Under the pieces are notes generated by a model. It worked only from the letters and a program-made list of their open reading frames with translations, did no database searches and was not told where the DNA came from. Source: Pontibacter ramchanderi (GTDB taxonomy: Bacteria; Bacteroidota; Bacteroidia; Cytophagales; Hymenobacteraceae). From it: a DNA stretch of 64,000 nucleotides. Shown piece after piece: positions 9,497 through 18,632 of the stretch. Position 1 is the first letter of the stretch. The number at the start of each line of letters is the position of its first letter. The stretch covers positions 1,240,001 to 1,304,000 of the forward strand of contig NZ_PJMU01000002.1 in NCBI RefSeq assembly GCF_002846395.1. Reading direction: 5' to 3'. The translations under genes and the position numbers were made by a program.

Positions 9497-12394
9497 TTAA
9501 TTATTCGTTCTGAAGTAATTCAGATATTCTTCCACATCCTTCTTCTGCAGCAGTTTCTGCCAGTTCTCGGATGATATTGCAAAGGTAATGAATTCTACGC
9601 CTCTTATCTTGCCTATCGGGGATTGCGGCGCTTTTTGTTTTATGGTATAAGCCTGTGCCTCTTTCATGTTCGGGAAAGCCCGCAGCAGGAGCACGCCTCT
9701 GTTGCCATCGAATGGCTGTTGCTCCATAACGAGCTTTTGGTTGCGGAAATAGGTGTTGTTATACTTCTCATACTTAGCCGCGATGTCTTTAAAAGCGGCA
9801 TGCTCGGTAGGGTATAGCATCACAAAATAGTAAGCAGAATCAGGAGCGTTGGAGTAAGCCAAAGGGTCAGCGGCAGTTGGCTGCACCTCCGGAGCCTGCG
9901 CTAGAGCTGTATCCTGCGCTATACCTGTCGTATCCAAAGGCGTGCCAGTCTGGGGTGTGCTTGCCGTGTCCTGGCGACCGGTGGCGGTATCAGGTATAGC
10001 ACTTAGGTTGAGGGGGCGCGGTTGCTGCCGGGCTGCGTTTCGTTCCCGTGCCGAGGACAGCGCAATGCTGTTACTCACCCGCTGTTCTGGGGTGCGCTCG
10101 TCCGGCAGCTGTGCAGTGGGCGGTGCAGGCACTTCCTGGCGCAGTTGCTGCTTGCTTTCCAGGTCCTGATAGCGCTGCAGCAACTCATCGGCACGCGGAG
10201 CCAGCGGACTGGAAGGATGCTGCTGTTTGAAGGCTAGCAGTTGCTGTCGGAGCAGTTCCGTTCTTTCAGAGCGGGCCGTGATCATCACCTGCAGGAACGC
10301 TACCTTGTCCGGGATGTCGTTGAGCGGGTATACCTGGCGCAGTTCCGTCAGCATTGCGGTGGCCTGCTGGTACTCGCCTAGTTCGTATTGCGCAAAGGCC
10401 GAGTCATAAAGAGTGTGCGCCTTGATGTTGTCCAGGGCATTCTGACTCATATAATTTGGATCATCCACCAGTTTGGCGTAGATCGTATTCGGATACTGTT
10501 GCTTGATCTTCGTGTAGGATGCATTTTTCTGCTCGTTGCCCGCCCGGCTATAGATCAGGTATAGGCTATAATGTGCTTCGGCGGCGTGCTCAGACTGCGG
10601 GAAGCGCTGCAGGAATTTTTCGTAGGTGGCTGTTGCGTCGTCAGGGGAGTTGAGCTTCTGTGCATAAATGTTGGCCAGCCGGAACATGGCGTCTTCCAGC
10701 AACTTCTCGGACTGCTGCAGCGCTAGTGTCGTGGCTGGGATATTTTGCAGGTAGGTATCCACCTGTGCCTGTAGTCGGGCAGAACGGGTTTCGTCGGTTT
10801 CGGTTTCTGTGGCCTCGGCTGGTGCTTCCTGTGCAACCGCTTCCTCCTGTCCGCCCACAGTTTCGCCACGGCTCAGCAGTCGCCAGTTATCTTGCAGCGG
10901 TCGGTCGCCCCAGCGCCGCACGAATTCGGAGCGGGCCGTTGCCATGGCCGCTGGGTTATCGAAGTAGAAGACGCCGCTTGTGTTGCCACCAGCCATGGCC
11001 GCATCCGGGTTGTTGCGCCCTCCCACTGTAACGGCTGCCTGCTGTTCCTGCGAACGACGGGCCTTGCGTTGCTTTTCCTGCTCCAGCTGTTTGGCCTGCT
11101 CCTGCAGGCGTGCTTCTTCCTCCTGCTGTACCAGGTTCTGCACAAAGGCCAGGCGATCGGTTTCACTTAGAGCGGCCAGTCGCTGCAAGCTGTCCTGCAA
11201 CTGTATGGTGTTGTACTGCTGCGCGAAATCAGCCAGAATGTTGCGGCGCTCCAGCACCTGCTCGTACTCCATCGCCTGCTGCGGGTATACCTGCACGGCA
11301 CTGTCGTAGTAGGCCTGGGCCAGGTCATACTTGTTCAGGTTGTCGAAATAGATTTCGCCGGCCAACAGGTAGGTATAAGCGTTCTGGTTAGGTATAGAGC
11401 CCGGTGTCTTCAGCGAGAGCGCAATGTTTTCAAGCGCTTTGTCATAGTGCTGCTGGCGACGCTCAAACACGGCCATTTCGTAATAGATCTTGTCGCGGTA
11501 CTCGGTGTTTTTTTCATCGCGCAGCATTTTCTGATAGTAGCCTGCAATGCGGTTCAGATCCTGCGTATCATCCAGCTCCGATACCTGCCCCAGGTATAGG
11601 CGACTGAAAAAGCCCAGGTCATAGGGCGGGTTGCGGCGCAAAATGCGGCTGTACTGCTGGTAGGCCTCCTTGGTCTGTCCGCGCTCCTGGTATAGCCGGG
11701 CCAGCGAAAAGCGCACCCGTGACTGATCGTCGCGCTTCGTAAAATTTGGCAGCGACAAGTCCAGGTTCTCGATCACGGCGGCGGTATCGCCCTGCATGAG
11801 GTGGTACTCGGCGCGGGCCAGGTATAGCTCACGGGCATTGTCGCGGTTCAGGCGCTCCTTGCGCAGGAACTCCGACACCTGCCAGGCATTGTCCATCTCG
11901 CCCAGCTTCATAAATGAGCGCATCAGCCATACCAGCGCCTCGTGTTTCACGTGACGGTCTTTGCTAGTGGAGTTCACATACCTGAATGTCTGGGCGGCCT
12001 CCGGAAAATTGAGCTCATAGAAGCGCACCTTGCCGATGAGCAGGTAACTATCGTCTATCCATTTGCTATTGGCGTGATACTGAATCGGGAAGGAGGCTTT
12101 TTTAATGACATCCTCCAGATCGGCGGCGTGTGCCTTGTATGTGGCAGAGTCGATGGGCGGGAAGATGGGCAGCGGCCGGTTGTAATCATACACGGTCTTA
12201 TCTTGTATGCTCTTTTCGATGGCCTGCAGCTTTTCTTTTGCCAGAAAATAACCGTTGTAGCGGGCCGTGGTGTTATGATAAGCCTTGCTGAGCGGATTGT
12301 TGCGCTCAGCAGAGCAGCCCGCCAGCATGAGGCAGGCCAGCACGAAGAGAGTATATAGAGAGTTTTTGCTCAAAGTCTGGATGATGTGCAGCAT
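9497..12394 (-). CDS. PorW/SprE-like TPR lipoprotein of type IX secretion
   Basis: PorW (Porphyromonas) and SprE (Flavobacterium) are long TPR lipoproteins needed for type IX secretion. From ATG at 12394 the product is 965 residues: a lipoprotein signal ending LMLAGC (Cys at 27), then the family-typical YHNTTARYNGYFLAKEKL, many TPR-like helical repeats (SxxA-type pairs through about 800), a Gln/Glu-rich segment near 440-480, a low-complexity Pro/Thr/Gln linker near 760-850, and a C-terminal compact domain. The frame is open up to ATG at 12484, but that start would put 56 residues before the Cys, too long for a signal peptide. GGGGAGG lies upstream of the 12394 ATG. Many copies of the CAGGTATAG word occur here. 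Its closeness to gldKLMN supports the assignment. Confidence 0.8.
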   Translation of the reverse strand: MLHIIQTLSKNSLYTLFVLACLMLAGCSAERNNPLSKAYHNTTARYNGYFLAKEKLQAIEKSIQDKTVYDYNRPLPIFPPIDSATYKAHAADLEDVIKKASFPIQYHANSKWIDDSYLLIGKVRFYELNFPEAAQTFRYVNSTSKDRHVKHEALVWLMRSFMKLGEMDNAWQVSEFLRKERLNRDNARELYLARAEYHLMQGDTAAVIENLDLSLPNFTKRDDQSRVRFSLARLYQERGQTKEAYQQYSRILRRNPPYDLGFFSRLYLGQVSELDDTQDLNRIAGYYQKMLRDEKNTEYRDKIYYEMAVFERRQQHYDKALENIALSLKTPGSIPNQNAYTYLLAGEIYFDNLNKYDLAQAYYDSAVQVYPQQAMEYEQVLERRNILADFAQQYNTIQLQDSLQRLAALSETDRLAFVQNLVQQEEEARLQEQAKQLEQEKQRKARRSQEQQAAVTVGGRNNPDAAMAGGNTSGVFYFDNPAAMATARSEFVRRWGDRPLQDNWRLLSRGETVGGQEEAVAQEAPAEATETETDETRSARLQAQVDTYLQNIPATTLALQQSEKLLEDAMFRLANIYAQKLNSPDDATATYEKFLQRFPQSEHAAEAHYSLYLIYSRAGNEQKNASYTKIKQQYPNTIYAKLVDDPNYMSQNALDNIKAHTLYDSAFAQYELGEYQQATAMLTELRQVYPLNDIPDKVAFLQVMITARSERTELLRQQLLAFKQQHPSSPLAPRADELLQRYQDLESKQQLRQEVPAPPTAQLPDERTPEQRVSNSIALSSARERNAARQQPRPLNLSAIPDTATGRQDTASTPQTGTPLDTTGIAQDTALAQAPEVQPTAADPLAYSNAPDSAYYFVMLYPTEHAAFKDIAAKYEKYNNTYFRNQKLVMEQQPFDGNRGVLLLRAFPNMKEAQAYTIKQKAPQSPIGKIRGVEFITFAISSENWQKLLQKKDVEEYLNYFRTNN

Positions 12395-12487
12395 AAATGG
12401 GCCTCCCCGCCGCCTATTCCTATTATAACGCCCCGGCATGCCTGAAAGTATTCGGGATAGAACAGAACGAAAGCTGTAAGCCATCTA

Positions 12488-12495
12488 CAAAAATA
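12488..12495 (-). promoter_or_regulatory. Possible -7 element of the porW/sprE-like gene
   Basis: On the minus strand this reads TATTTTTG, a match to TAnnTTTG. No convincing -33 TTG was found at the right distance. Transcription would start near 12480, giving a leader of about 85 bases to the preferred ATG at 12394. Confidence 0.35.
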
Positions 12496-12627
12496 CAATA
12501 ATATGCCAATTATGTAAGAGTCTGTAGTTAAAGCCTGGAGCTCGCTATTGAACTATAGAAAACAAGAAATGGTTTCAGGGCTCGGAAGCTGCCTGAGGAC
12601 TATAAAAAGCAGGCTAAATAAAGTGGA

Positions 12628-12662
12628 TTTGCAGAGAAGCCCACGAAAAAAGCGTAATTTTG
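12628..12662 (+). promoter_or_regulatory. Probable promoter of the atp operon
   Basis: TTTG at 12628-12631 and TAATTTTG at 12655-12662 fit the Bacteroidota -33/-7 pattern with a 23-base spacer, at the long end of the accepted range. The first gene of the operon starts at 12689, 26 bases after the -7 box. Confidence 0.5.
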
Positions 12663-12688
12663 TAAATCCTTGAAAAACAAAGCAGCAC

Positions 12689-12919
12689 ATGTCACAGCCA
12701 GATGAAGAGAAGTCCAAGGGCGAAGACTCCTACAAGCCATACCTGAAATACTCGGGGCTTGCGTTTCAAATGATCGGGGCGATGGTGCTGGCTGCCTGGG
12801 CCGGCTCTAAGCTTGATGCCTACATGGGTAACCAAAACCCGTGGATGACAATCATACTGCTGGTAGTGGCCGTGGTGGCTTCTATGGTATTGGTAATAGT
12901 ATCATTAAATAAAAAGTAA
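12689..12919 (+). CDS. AtpZ/AtpI family protein of the ATP synthase operon
   Basis: This 76-residue protein has two membrane helices (about 23-43 and 50-70) and the family pattern KYSGLAFQMIGAMVLAAWAGSKLD. Members of the AtpZ/AtpI group sit at the head of ATP synthase operons and are thought to assist c-ring assembly or Mg/Ca handling. They are not part of the final enzyme. A hydrophilic Lys/Glu-rich start (EEKSKGEDSYKPY) precedes the helices. The next gene begins 6 bases after its stop, so the two are surely co-transcribed. The family call is firm, while the exact role is inferred from position. Confidence 0.85.
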   Translation: MSQPDEEKSKGEDSYKPYLKYSGLAFQMIGAMVLAAWAGSKLDAYMGNQNPWMTIILLVVAVVASMVLVIVSLNKK

Positions 12920-12924
12920 CCGCA

Positions 12925-13314
12925 TTGAAATTCTTTAGAAACCTCCTCATTTTCACTGGTGTCGTGAGCATTGGCATTGGCCTGCTCTCCTTTTATACAG
13001 GCGACGCGCTGCTTCACTCGCTTATCTGGTACATCTTAGGATTTATGGTTGTCGTTACGGCACTGGCCTTTTATGTGTCGCGCCTGGGAGTGGGTTACGA
13101 CCCAGATAACTTTCAGCTGTATTATTTCGGCTCTATGGGCTTCCGGATGATCCTGAGTATAGCGGTGATTTTTGTATATGTCTTCCTATACTCTGAAAAA
13201 GAGCTGCAGTTCGTTTTAAACTTCTTTGTGTTATATTTTCTATTTACCGGGTTTGAAATCTACAGCTTAATAACTAACTTCGCACCGCAATTGAAAAAGC
13301 AAAACCAAGAATAG
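12925..13314 (+). CDS. Small membrane protein between atpI-like gene and atpB
   Basis: A 129-residue protein starting with TTG at 12925, 6 bases after the preceding stop, with no ATG nearby that would keep the first helix. It has four hydrophobic segments, at about residues 5-22, 30-50, 70-90 and 100-120. I do not recognise a conserved domain. Its position between an AtpZ/AtpI-like gene and atpB suggests an AtpI-type assembly role, as with the E. coli gene uncE/atpI. This is inference from context and topology only. It belongs to the same transcription unit as atpB, which starts 38 bases downstream. Confidence 0.75.
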   Translation: MKFFRNLLIFTGVVSIGIGLLSFYTGDALLHSLIWYILGFMVVVTALAFYVSRLGVGYDPDNFQLYYFGSMGFRMILSIAVIFVYVFLYSEKELQFVLNFFVLYFLFTGFEIYSLITNFAPQLKKQNQE

Positions 13315-13352
13315 CTTTTGCGAATTTTAACTTTGCTTCTAAATCTCTCTTA

Positions 13353-14387
13353 ATGAAGAAGTTATTTATTTTACTGTTTTCCTTTCTGACAATTTCTGCG
13401 AATGCAGTAGCTGCAGAAGGTGGCGAGTTCAAGCCGGGCGACATGATCACGCATCACATCGCAGATGATTACACATGGCATTTTGCTGATGGTGTTGTGC
13501 TATACCTGCCGGTTATTTTGATCGATAACGGTCAGCCGCAGGTGTTCTCATCAAGTAACTTCTACAACGAAAACCACGAGCTGGTGCCTTACAACGGCTA
13601 TGTGCTCAATCATGGTCACATCTACCGCGCTGATGCCAGTGGCCAGCCGGCTGCCGACCAGTCTTCCCTGTTAGACTTCTCTATTACCAAGAACGTGGCT
13701 TCGCTTTTCCTTAGTGTGGCGTTGCTGTTTGCGGTGTTCTTTACAATTGCCGGCAGCTACAAGAAAAACCACGGCAAAGCGCCACGAGGCATTCAGTCGT
13801 TCTTCGAGCCGATCATCATCTTTATCCGTGACGAGATCGCAAAGGCCAATATCGGTCCGAAGTATGAGCGCTACATGCCATACCTACTCACAGTGTTCTT
13901 TTTTATCTGGTTCAACAACCTGCTTGGGTTGATGCCAGGCGGCGCTAACCTGACCGGTAACATTGCAGTGACGCTGGTGCTGGCCACCCTAACACTGTTG
14001 ATCACTGTATTTAGTGGAAACAAGAGTTACTGGGCGCACATTTTTGCAACGCCTGGCGTTCCTGCCTGGCTGGCCCCGATCATGATTCCGGTAGAATTGA
14101 TCGGTATCCTGACAAAGCCTTTCTCCCTGATGGTTCGTCTTTTCGCTAACATCACGGCTGGTCACATTATCATCCTGTCGCTGTTCAGCTTGATCTTTAT
14201 TTTCCAGAGCATCGCAGTCGGTCCTTTGAGCGTGGCGTTCGCTACCTTCATGAACTTCCTGGAGTTGTTCGTGGCGCTGCTTCAGGCGTACATTTTCACC
14301 CTGCTTTCTGCCATGTACTTCGGTGGTGCCGTTGAGGAGCACGACCATGTGGGCGACCACGGACACGGCGACGGAGCGCATCATTAA
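13353..14387 (+). CDS. atpB: ATP synthase F0 subunit a
   Basis: Subunit a forms the two proton half-channels beside the c-ring. The 344-residue protein begins with a cleavable-type signal peptide (ending NAVAA near residue 21) and a long periplasmic N-terminal region, both usual for this subunit in Bacteroidota. Five or more membrane helices follow. The essential arginine is in the conserved PFSLMVRLFANITAGHIIIL stretch near residue 255-265. The C-terminus is His/Asp-rich (EEHDHVGDHGHGDGAHH), possibly metal-binding or simply charged. atpE follows 36 bases downstream. Confidence 0.95.
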   Translation: MKKLFILLFSFLTISANAVAAEGGEFKPGDMITHHIADDYTWHFADGVVLYLPVILIDNGQPQVFSSSNFYNENHELVPYNGYVLNHGHIYRADASGQPAADQSSLLDFSITKNVASLFLSVALLFAVFFTIAGSYKKNHGKAPRGIQSFFEPIIIFIRDEIAKANIGPKYERYMPYLLTVFFFIWFNNLLGLMPGGANLTGNIAVTLVLATLTLLITVFSGNKSYWAHIFATPGVPAWLAPIMIPVELIGILTKPFSLMVRLFANITAGHIIILSLFSLIFIFQSIAVGPLSVAFATFMNFLELFVALLQAYIFTLLSAMYFGGAVEEHDHVGDHGHGDGAHH

Positions 14388-14405
14388 TCTGTTTTCTTTT
14401 TTTAA

Positions 14406-14687
<282 letters not shown>

Positions 14688-14702
14688 TATCCTTTGTATT
14701 GG

Positions 14703-14736
14703 TCTCTCGTCCGGACGCATGGTCCGGACGGAGAGA
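14703..14736 (+). other. Stable hairpin between atpE and atpF
   Basis: CGTCCGGAC (14708-14716) pairs perfectly with GTCCGGACG (14722-14730) around GCATG. The stem extends by five more pairs (TCTCT with AGAGA) with one bulged base. There is no T run, so it is more likely an RNA-stability or processing element than a full terminator. A second small stem (GCTGGC with GCCGGC) lies near 14764-14780. Confidence 0.75.
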
Positions 14737-14818
14737 TCAAACGCTAGTTAAATAGTTAAGACCCGCTGGCCTCGAGCCGGCAAACTGACAAGAACCTAAT
14801 TATTCAAATTCATACACA

Positions 14819-15313
14819 ATGGAATTAGTAACCCCAGGTATAGGTTTAATTTTCTGGCAGACGGTGACCTTCATCATCGTACTGTTCCTGCTCTCCAAGT
14901 TCGCCTGGAAGCCTATTATGAACGCCCTGCACGAGCGTGAGGCTTCTATCGAAAATGCCCTGAGCGCTGCTGAAAAAGCAAAGCTGGAGATGCAAGGCCT
15001 GAAGGCTGAGAACGAAAAGTTACTAGCTGAGGCGCGTATGGAGCGTGACAGAATTCTGAAGGAAGCTTCGGATGCCGCTAACATGCTGGTAGAAACTGCC
15101 AAGCAGAAAGCAAACGAAGAAGGTGGACGCATGATCGCCCAGGCACGTGAGTCTATCGAGAACGAGAAGCGTGCCGCTATCACAGAAGTGAAGAACATGG
15201 CCGCTGCTCTTTCAGTGGATATCGCTGAGCGCATTCTACGTAAAGAGTTGAGCAATCCGCAGGCACAGCAGGCGCTTGCCCAGGAGTACATCAACGAAGT
15301 AACGCTTAACTAA
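14819..15313 (+). CDS. atpF: ATP synthase F0 subunit b
   Basis: Subunit b is part of the peripheral stalk that holds F1 against rotation. The 164-residue protein has one membrane helix at about residues 9-27 (LIFWQTVTFIIVLFLLSKFAWKP, a typical b-subunit start) followed by a long charged, Ala/Glu/Lys-rich amphipathic helix that would dimerise. The gap after atpE is 131 bases and holds the hairpin described separately. The start ATG at 14819 gives the family-typical N-terminus. atpH follows after 52 bases. Confidence 0.94.
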   Translation: MELVTPGIGLIFWQTVTFIIVLFLLSKFAWKPIMNALHEREASIENALSAAEKAKLEMQGLKAENEKLLAEARMERDRILKEASDAANMLVETAKQKANEEGGRMIAQARESIENEKRAAITEVKNMAAALSVDIAERILRKELSNPQAQQALAQEYINEVTLN

Positions 15314-15365
15314 TCGTATCACATAGCCTGACAGCCGAAAGCTGATTGGGCCATAATAAAGCAAT

Positions 15366-15923
15366 ATGTCAGAAATTAGAGTTGCTTCGAGATACGCAAA
15401 GTCGCTGATTGAACTGGCGCAGGAAAAGGGTGTTCTGGAGCAGGTGAAGGAGGACATGGATATGTTCGCCAACGTAATGGGCCAGAACAGAGACCTGAAG
15501 CTCCTGATGCGCAACCCGATCGTGAAGTCAGACAAGAAGCTGGCCGTGATCAACGCACTGTTCAAAGGCAAGGTAAACGACCTGACCCTGGCTTTCTTCA
15601 GCATTGTGGCCCGCAAAGGACGTGAGTCAGTACTGGAGTTTATCGCCTCAGAGTTTGCAAAGCAATACAACGTGTACAAAGGCATTACCACTGCTAGTGT
15701 AACTACGGCTGTGCCATTGACAGAAGAACTGCGCAACGAACTTGGCCAGCGTCTGGTAGCCCAGACTGGTCAGCGTGTAGAACTAGAAGAGAAAATTGAT
15801 CCGTCTTTGATCGGTGGCTTTGTGCTCCGCGTTGGCGATCAGCAGATTGACAGCTCTGTGAAGTATAACCTGAGCAAGCTGAGAAATAAATTTAAAGACA
15901 ACCCCTATATCAATAAATTATAA
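15366..15923 (+). CDS. atpH: ATP synthase F1 subunit delta
   Basis: Subunit delta (OSCP-like) links the peripheral stalk to the top of F1. The 185-residue protein shows the helical N-domain beginning [21 protein letters not shown] and the conserved C-terminal segment [21 protein letters not shown] before [10 protein letters not shown]. The length is normal. Its stop is two bases before the atpA start, so translation of the two is probably coupled. Confidence 0.94.
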   Translation: MSEIRVASRYAKSLIELAQEKGVLEQVKEDMDMFANVMGQNRDLKLLMRNPIVKSDKKLAVINALFKGKVNDLTLAFFSIVARKGRESVLEFIASEFAKQYNVYKGITTASVTTAVPLTEELRNELGQRLVAQTGQRVELEEKIDPSLIGGFVLRVGDQQIDSSVKYNLSKLRNKFKDNPYINKL

Positions 15924-15925
15924 TC

Positions 15926-17506
15926 ATGGCAGAAGTAAGACCTGACGAAGTATCAGCCATACTAAGAGAGCAGCTATCTGGCTTCCGTTCTGAGGCAGAA
16001 TTGGAAGAAGTAGGTACCGTACTGCAAGTGGGTGACGGTGTCGCTCGTATCTATGGCCTTTCCAAAGCACAGTCTGGTGAGCTATTAGAGTTTGAGAACG
16101 GACTTCAGGCGCTTGTTCTGAACCTGGAAGAAGACAACGTAGGTGCCGTAATGCTCGGCGACTACAGCGAAATCAAAGAGGGTGCTACTGTAAGAAGAAC
16201 CAACCGTATCGCTTCCGTAAAGGTAGGCGAAGGCATCATCGGCCGCGTGGTAAACACACTGGGCCAGCCGATCGACGGTAAAGGTCCTATTGCTGGCGAC
16301 CTGTACGACATGCCACTGGAGCGTAAAGCACCGGGTGTGGTATTCCGTCAGCCAGTAAATGAGCCAATGCAAACTGGTATCAAGGCGATCGACTCCATGA
16401 TTCCAATCGGTCGTGGCCAGCGTGAGCTGATCATCGGTGACCGTCAGACAGGTAAATCTGCCGTTGCGATTGACACGATTCTGAACCAGCGCGAGTTCTT
16501 CGAAAAAGGCCAGCCTGTATTTTGTATTTATGTGGCCGTAGGCCAGAAAGCTTCTACTGTAGCACAGGTAGTGAAGTCACTGACTGAAGGTGGCGCAATG
16601 GATTACACCGTAGTAGTTTCGGCTTCTGCTTCTGATCCGGCTCCAATGCAGTTCTTTGCTCCGTTTACAGGTGCTGCTATCGGTGAGTTCTTCCGCGATA
16701 CCGGCCGTCCTGCACTGGTTGTTTATGACGACCTTTCAAAGCAGGCCGTAGCTTACCGCGAAGTGTCGCTGCTGCTGCGTCGTCCTCCAGGGCGTGAAGC
16801 ATATCCTGGTGACGTATTCTACCTGCACTCTCGTCTTCTGGAGCGTGCTGCCAAGGTAAACGCCTCTGACGAGATCGCTCGTAACATGAACGACCTTCCT
16901 GAGTCTATCCGTCACCTAGTACGTGGTGGTGGTTCTTTGACGGCCCTTCCGATCATCGAGACGCAGGCTGGTGACGTTTCTGCCTATATCCCAACAAACG
17001 TAATTTCGATCACTGACGGTCAGATCTTCCTGGAGACGAACCTGTTCAACTCAGGTATCCGTCCGGCGATCAACGTAGGTATCTCGGTATCACGTGTGGG
17101 TGGTAACGCTCAGATCAAGGCGATGAAGAAAGTATCTGGTACGTTGAAGCTGGATCAGGCGCAGTTCCGTGAACTGGAAGCGTTTGCGAAATTCGGTTCT
17201 GACTTGGATGCCGCTACCAAGCTGACTATTGAGCGTGGTCGTCGTAACCTGGAAATCCTGAAGCAGCCACAGTTCTCTCCGGTATCAGTAGCAGAGCAGG
17301 TAGCCATTATCTACTGCGCTACAAACGGTCTATTGGACAATGTGCCTGTGAACGAAGTTAGAACTTTCGAGAAAGACTTCCTGCGCACCATGCGTGCTCA
17401 GCACCAGGACACCCTGAACGCGCTGTTGGCTGGTAAGCTGGACGACGAGACGACAGGTGTTATCAAGCAGGTAGCCAGAGAGCTTTCTGCCCGTTACAAA
17501 AAGTAA
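15926..17506 (+). CDS. atpA: ATP synthase F1 subunit alpha
   Basis: The nucleotide-binding regulatory subunit of F1, 526 residues. The P-loop GDRQTGKSA lies near residue 172, the arginine finger region SVSRVGG near 390, and the family signature [13 protein letters not shown] is intact. The N-terminal beta-barrel region includes [11 protein letters not shown]. It starts two bases after atpH. A long hairpin in the 69-base gap separates it from atpG. The genes for beta and epsilon (atpD, atpC) are not in this window, which is common in Bacteroidota, where they are encoded elsewhere. The dispersed CAGGTATAG word is absent from this gene. Confidence 0.97.
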   Translation: MAEVRPDEVSAILREQLSGFRSEAELEEVGTVLQVGDGVARIYGLSKAQSGELLEFENGLQALVLNLEEDNVGAVMLGDYSEIKEGATVRRTNRIASVKVGEGIIGRVVNTLGQPIDGKGPIAGDLYDMPLERKAPGVVFRQPVNEPMQTGIKAIDSMIPIGRGQRELIIGDRQTGKSAVAIDTILNQREFFEKGQPVFCIYVAVGQKASTVAQVVKSLTEGGAMDYTVVVSASASDPAPMQFFAPFTGAAIGEFFRDTGRPALVVYDDLSKQAVAYREVSLLLRRPPGREAYPGDVFYLHSRLLERAAKVNASDEIARNMNDLPESIRHLVRGGGSLTALPIIETQAGDVSAYIPTNVISITDGQIFLETNLFNSGIRPAINVGISVSRVGGNAQIKAMKKVSGTLKLDQAQFRELEAFAKFGSDLDAATKLTIERGRRNLEILKQPQFSPVSVAEQVAIIYCATNGLLDNVPVNEVRTFEKDFLRTMRAQHQDTLNALLAGKLDDETTGVIKQVARELSARYKK

Positions 17507-17512
17507 TAGTTG

Positions 17513-17566
17513 GTTATGAGTTAGAGACTGCTGCTACTAAGCGGTCTCTAACTTTATGCTCATAAC
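17513..17566 (+). other. Long hairpin between atpA and atpG
   Basis: GTTATGAG (17513-17520) pairs with CTCATAAC (17559-17566), and directly inside it TTAGAGAC (17521-17528) pairs with GTCTCTAA (17544-17551). An inner TGC/GCG stem closes a 9-base loop. The right side has a 7-base bulge. There is no T run, and atpG begins 10 bases later. It could be an mRNA stability, processing or attenuation element. Confidence 0.7.
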
Positions 17567-17575
17567 ATACATAAT

Positions 17576-18463
17576 ATGGCAAGTTTAAAAGAGGTTAGAA
17601 GCCGCATCACATCGGTACAGTCGACACAGCAGATCACAAAAGCCATGAAAATGGTGGCGGCTGCCAAGTTGAGACGTGCTCAGGACAACATTCTGCGTAT
17701 GCGCCCTTATGCGCAGCGTTTGAGTGGCATTCTGGCGAACCTGTCTCAGTTGACGGAGGGTTCTGTATCGAACAAATACTCTGAAAAGCGCGAAGCAAAC
17801 AGAGTGCTTGTGATCGTGGTGACGTCTGACCGTGGTCTAGCGGGTGCTTTTAACTCGAACATCATTAAAGCAGCCAACACGCTGGCGCAGGGTAAATACC
17901 GCAGCCAGCAAGAGGCCGGTAACCTGACCTTCCTGACAATTGGTCGTAAAGGCGCTGAGGCACTGATCAAGCGTGGTTACAAAGTGATTGGTGACTACAC
18001 CGGCACCTTTGCAAATCTTTCTTTTGACACGGTTCGCGTCGCAGCAGAGCGTGCCATGGACGGATTTGTTGCCCGCGAGTACGACCAGGTGGACATTATC
18101 TACAACGAATTCAAGAACGTTGCGACGCAAATTGTGCGTAACGAGCAGTTTTTGCCGATTGAAGATAAGCCGGTAGAGGAAACCACTAACAGCATGGTGT
18201 CTGACTATACCTTTGAGCCATCAAAAGAGCAGATCATTGAAGAGCTTATACCCAAATCGCTTAAGATTCAGGTATACAAAGCGGTGCTTGAGTCGAATGC
18301 CTCAGAGCACGGTGCCCGAATGACAGCCATGGACAAAGCGACAGAGAACGCCGGCGAACTGCTCAAAGAACTGAAGCTTACCTACAATAGGACGCGTCAG
18401 GCCGCCATCACGAAAGAGATTCTTGAAATCGTGGGTGGTGCAGAGGCGCTTGCTGCAAAATAG
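17576..18463 (+). CDS. atpG: ATP synthase F1 subunit gamma
   Basis: The central rotating shaft of F1, 295 residues. The N-terminal helix reads MASLKEVRSRITSVQSTQQI then TKAMKMVAAAKLRRAQ, the classic family start. The Rossmann-like middle includes VVTSDRGLAGAFNSNI near 82-97. The C-terminal helix ends MTAMDKATENAGELL then LTYNRTRQAAITKEILEIVGGAEAL, which is fully conserved. It is the last gene of the atp operon, ended by a terminator at 18487-18520. Confidence 0.96.
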   Translation: MASLKEVRSRITSVQSTQQITKAMKMVAAAKLRRAQDNILRMRPYAQRLSGILANLSQLTEGSVSNKYSEKREANRVLVIVVTSDRGLAGAFNSNIIKAANTLAQGKYRSQQEAGNLTFLTIGRKGAEALIKRGYKVIGDYTGTFANLSFDTVRVAAERAMDGFVAREYDQVDIIYNEFKNVATQIVRNEQFLPIEDKPVEETTNSMVSDYTFEPSKEQIIEELIPKSLKIQVYKAVLESNASEHGARMTAMDKATENAGELLKELKLTYNRTRQAAITKEILEIVGGAEALAAK

Positions 18464-18486
18464 ATTAACTTACCAGATATTGAAGC

Positions 18487-18520
18487 AACGCCCATCAGAC
18501 CCGGTGGGCGTTCTTTTTTT
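18487..18520 (+). terminator. Intrinsic terminator of the atp operon
   Basis: AACGCCCA (18487-18494) pairs with TGGGCGTT (18505-18512) around a 10-base loop and is followed by a run of T. It starts 23 bases after the atpG stop. Confidence 0.85.
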
Positions 18521-18604
18521 GGGGATATAATACAGTGTGTTATATTTTTGTTAAAACATCGAATACAGAGGCCTGCTTGCGCTGAAATGTTGGCCGGGGC
18601 TGCC

Positions 18605-18612
18605 TATATTTG
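18605..18612 (+). promoter_or_regulatory. Possible -7 element of pafA
   Basis: TATATTTG matches TAnnTTTG and lies 20 bases before the pafA start codon. The nearest upstream TTG (18577-18579) is 25 bases away, longer than usual. Confidence 0.4.
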
Positions 18613-18632
18613 AGAAACTCAACAACATACCC

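Noticed and set aside
12395-12484. Extended N-terminus of the porW/sprE-like gene
   Set aside because: It would place 56 residues, many of them Arg, before the lipid-modified Cys. A -7 box only 3 bases from that ATG leaves some doubt.
14703-14736. Hairpin after atpE as an intrinsic terminator
   Set aside because: No T run follows and the operon clearly continues through atpF-H-A-G.
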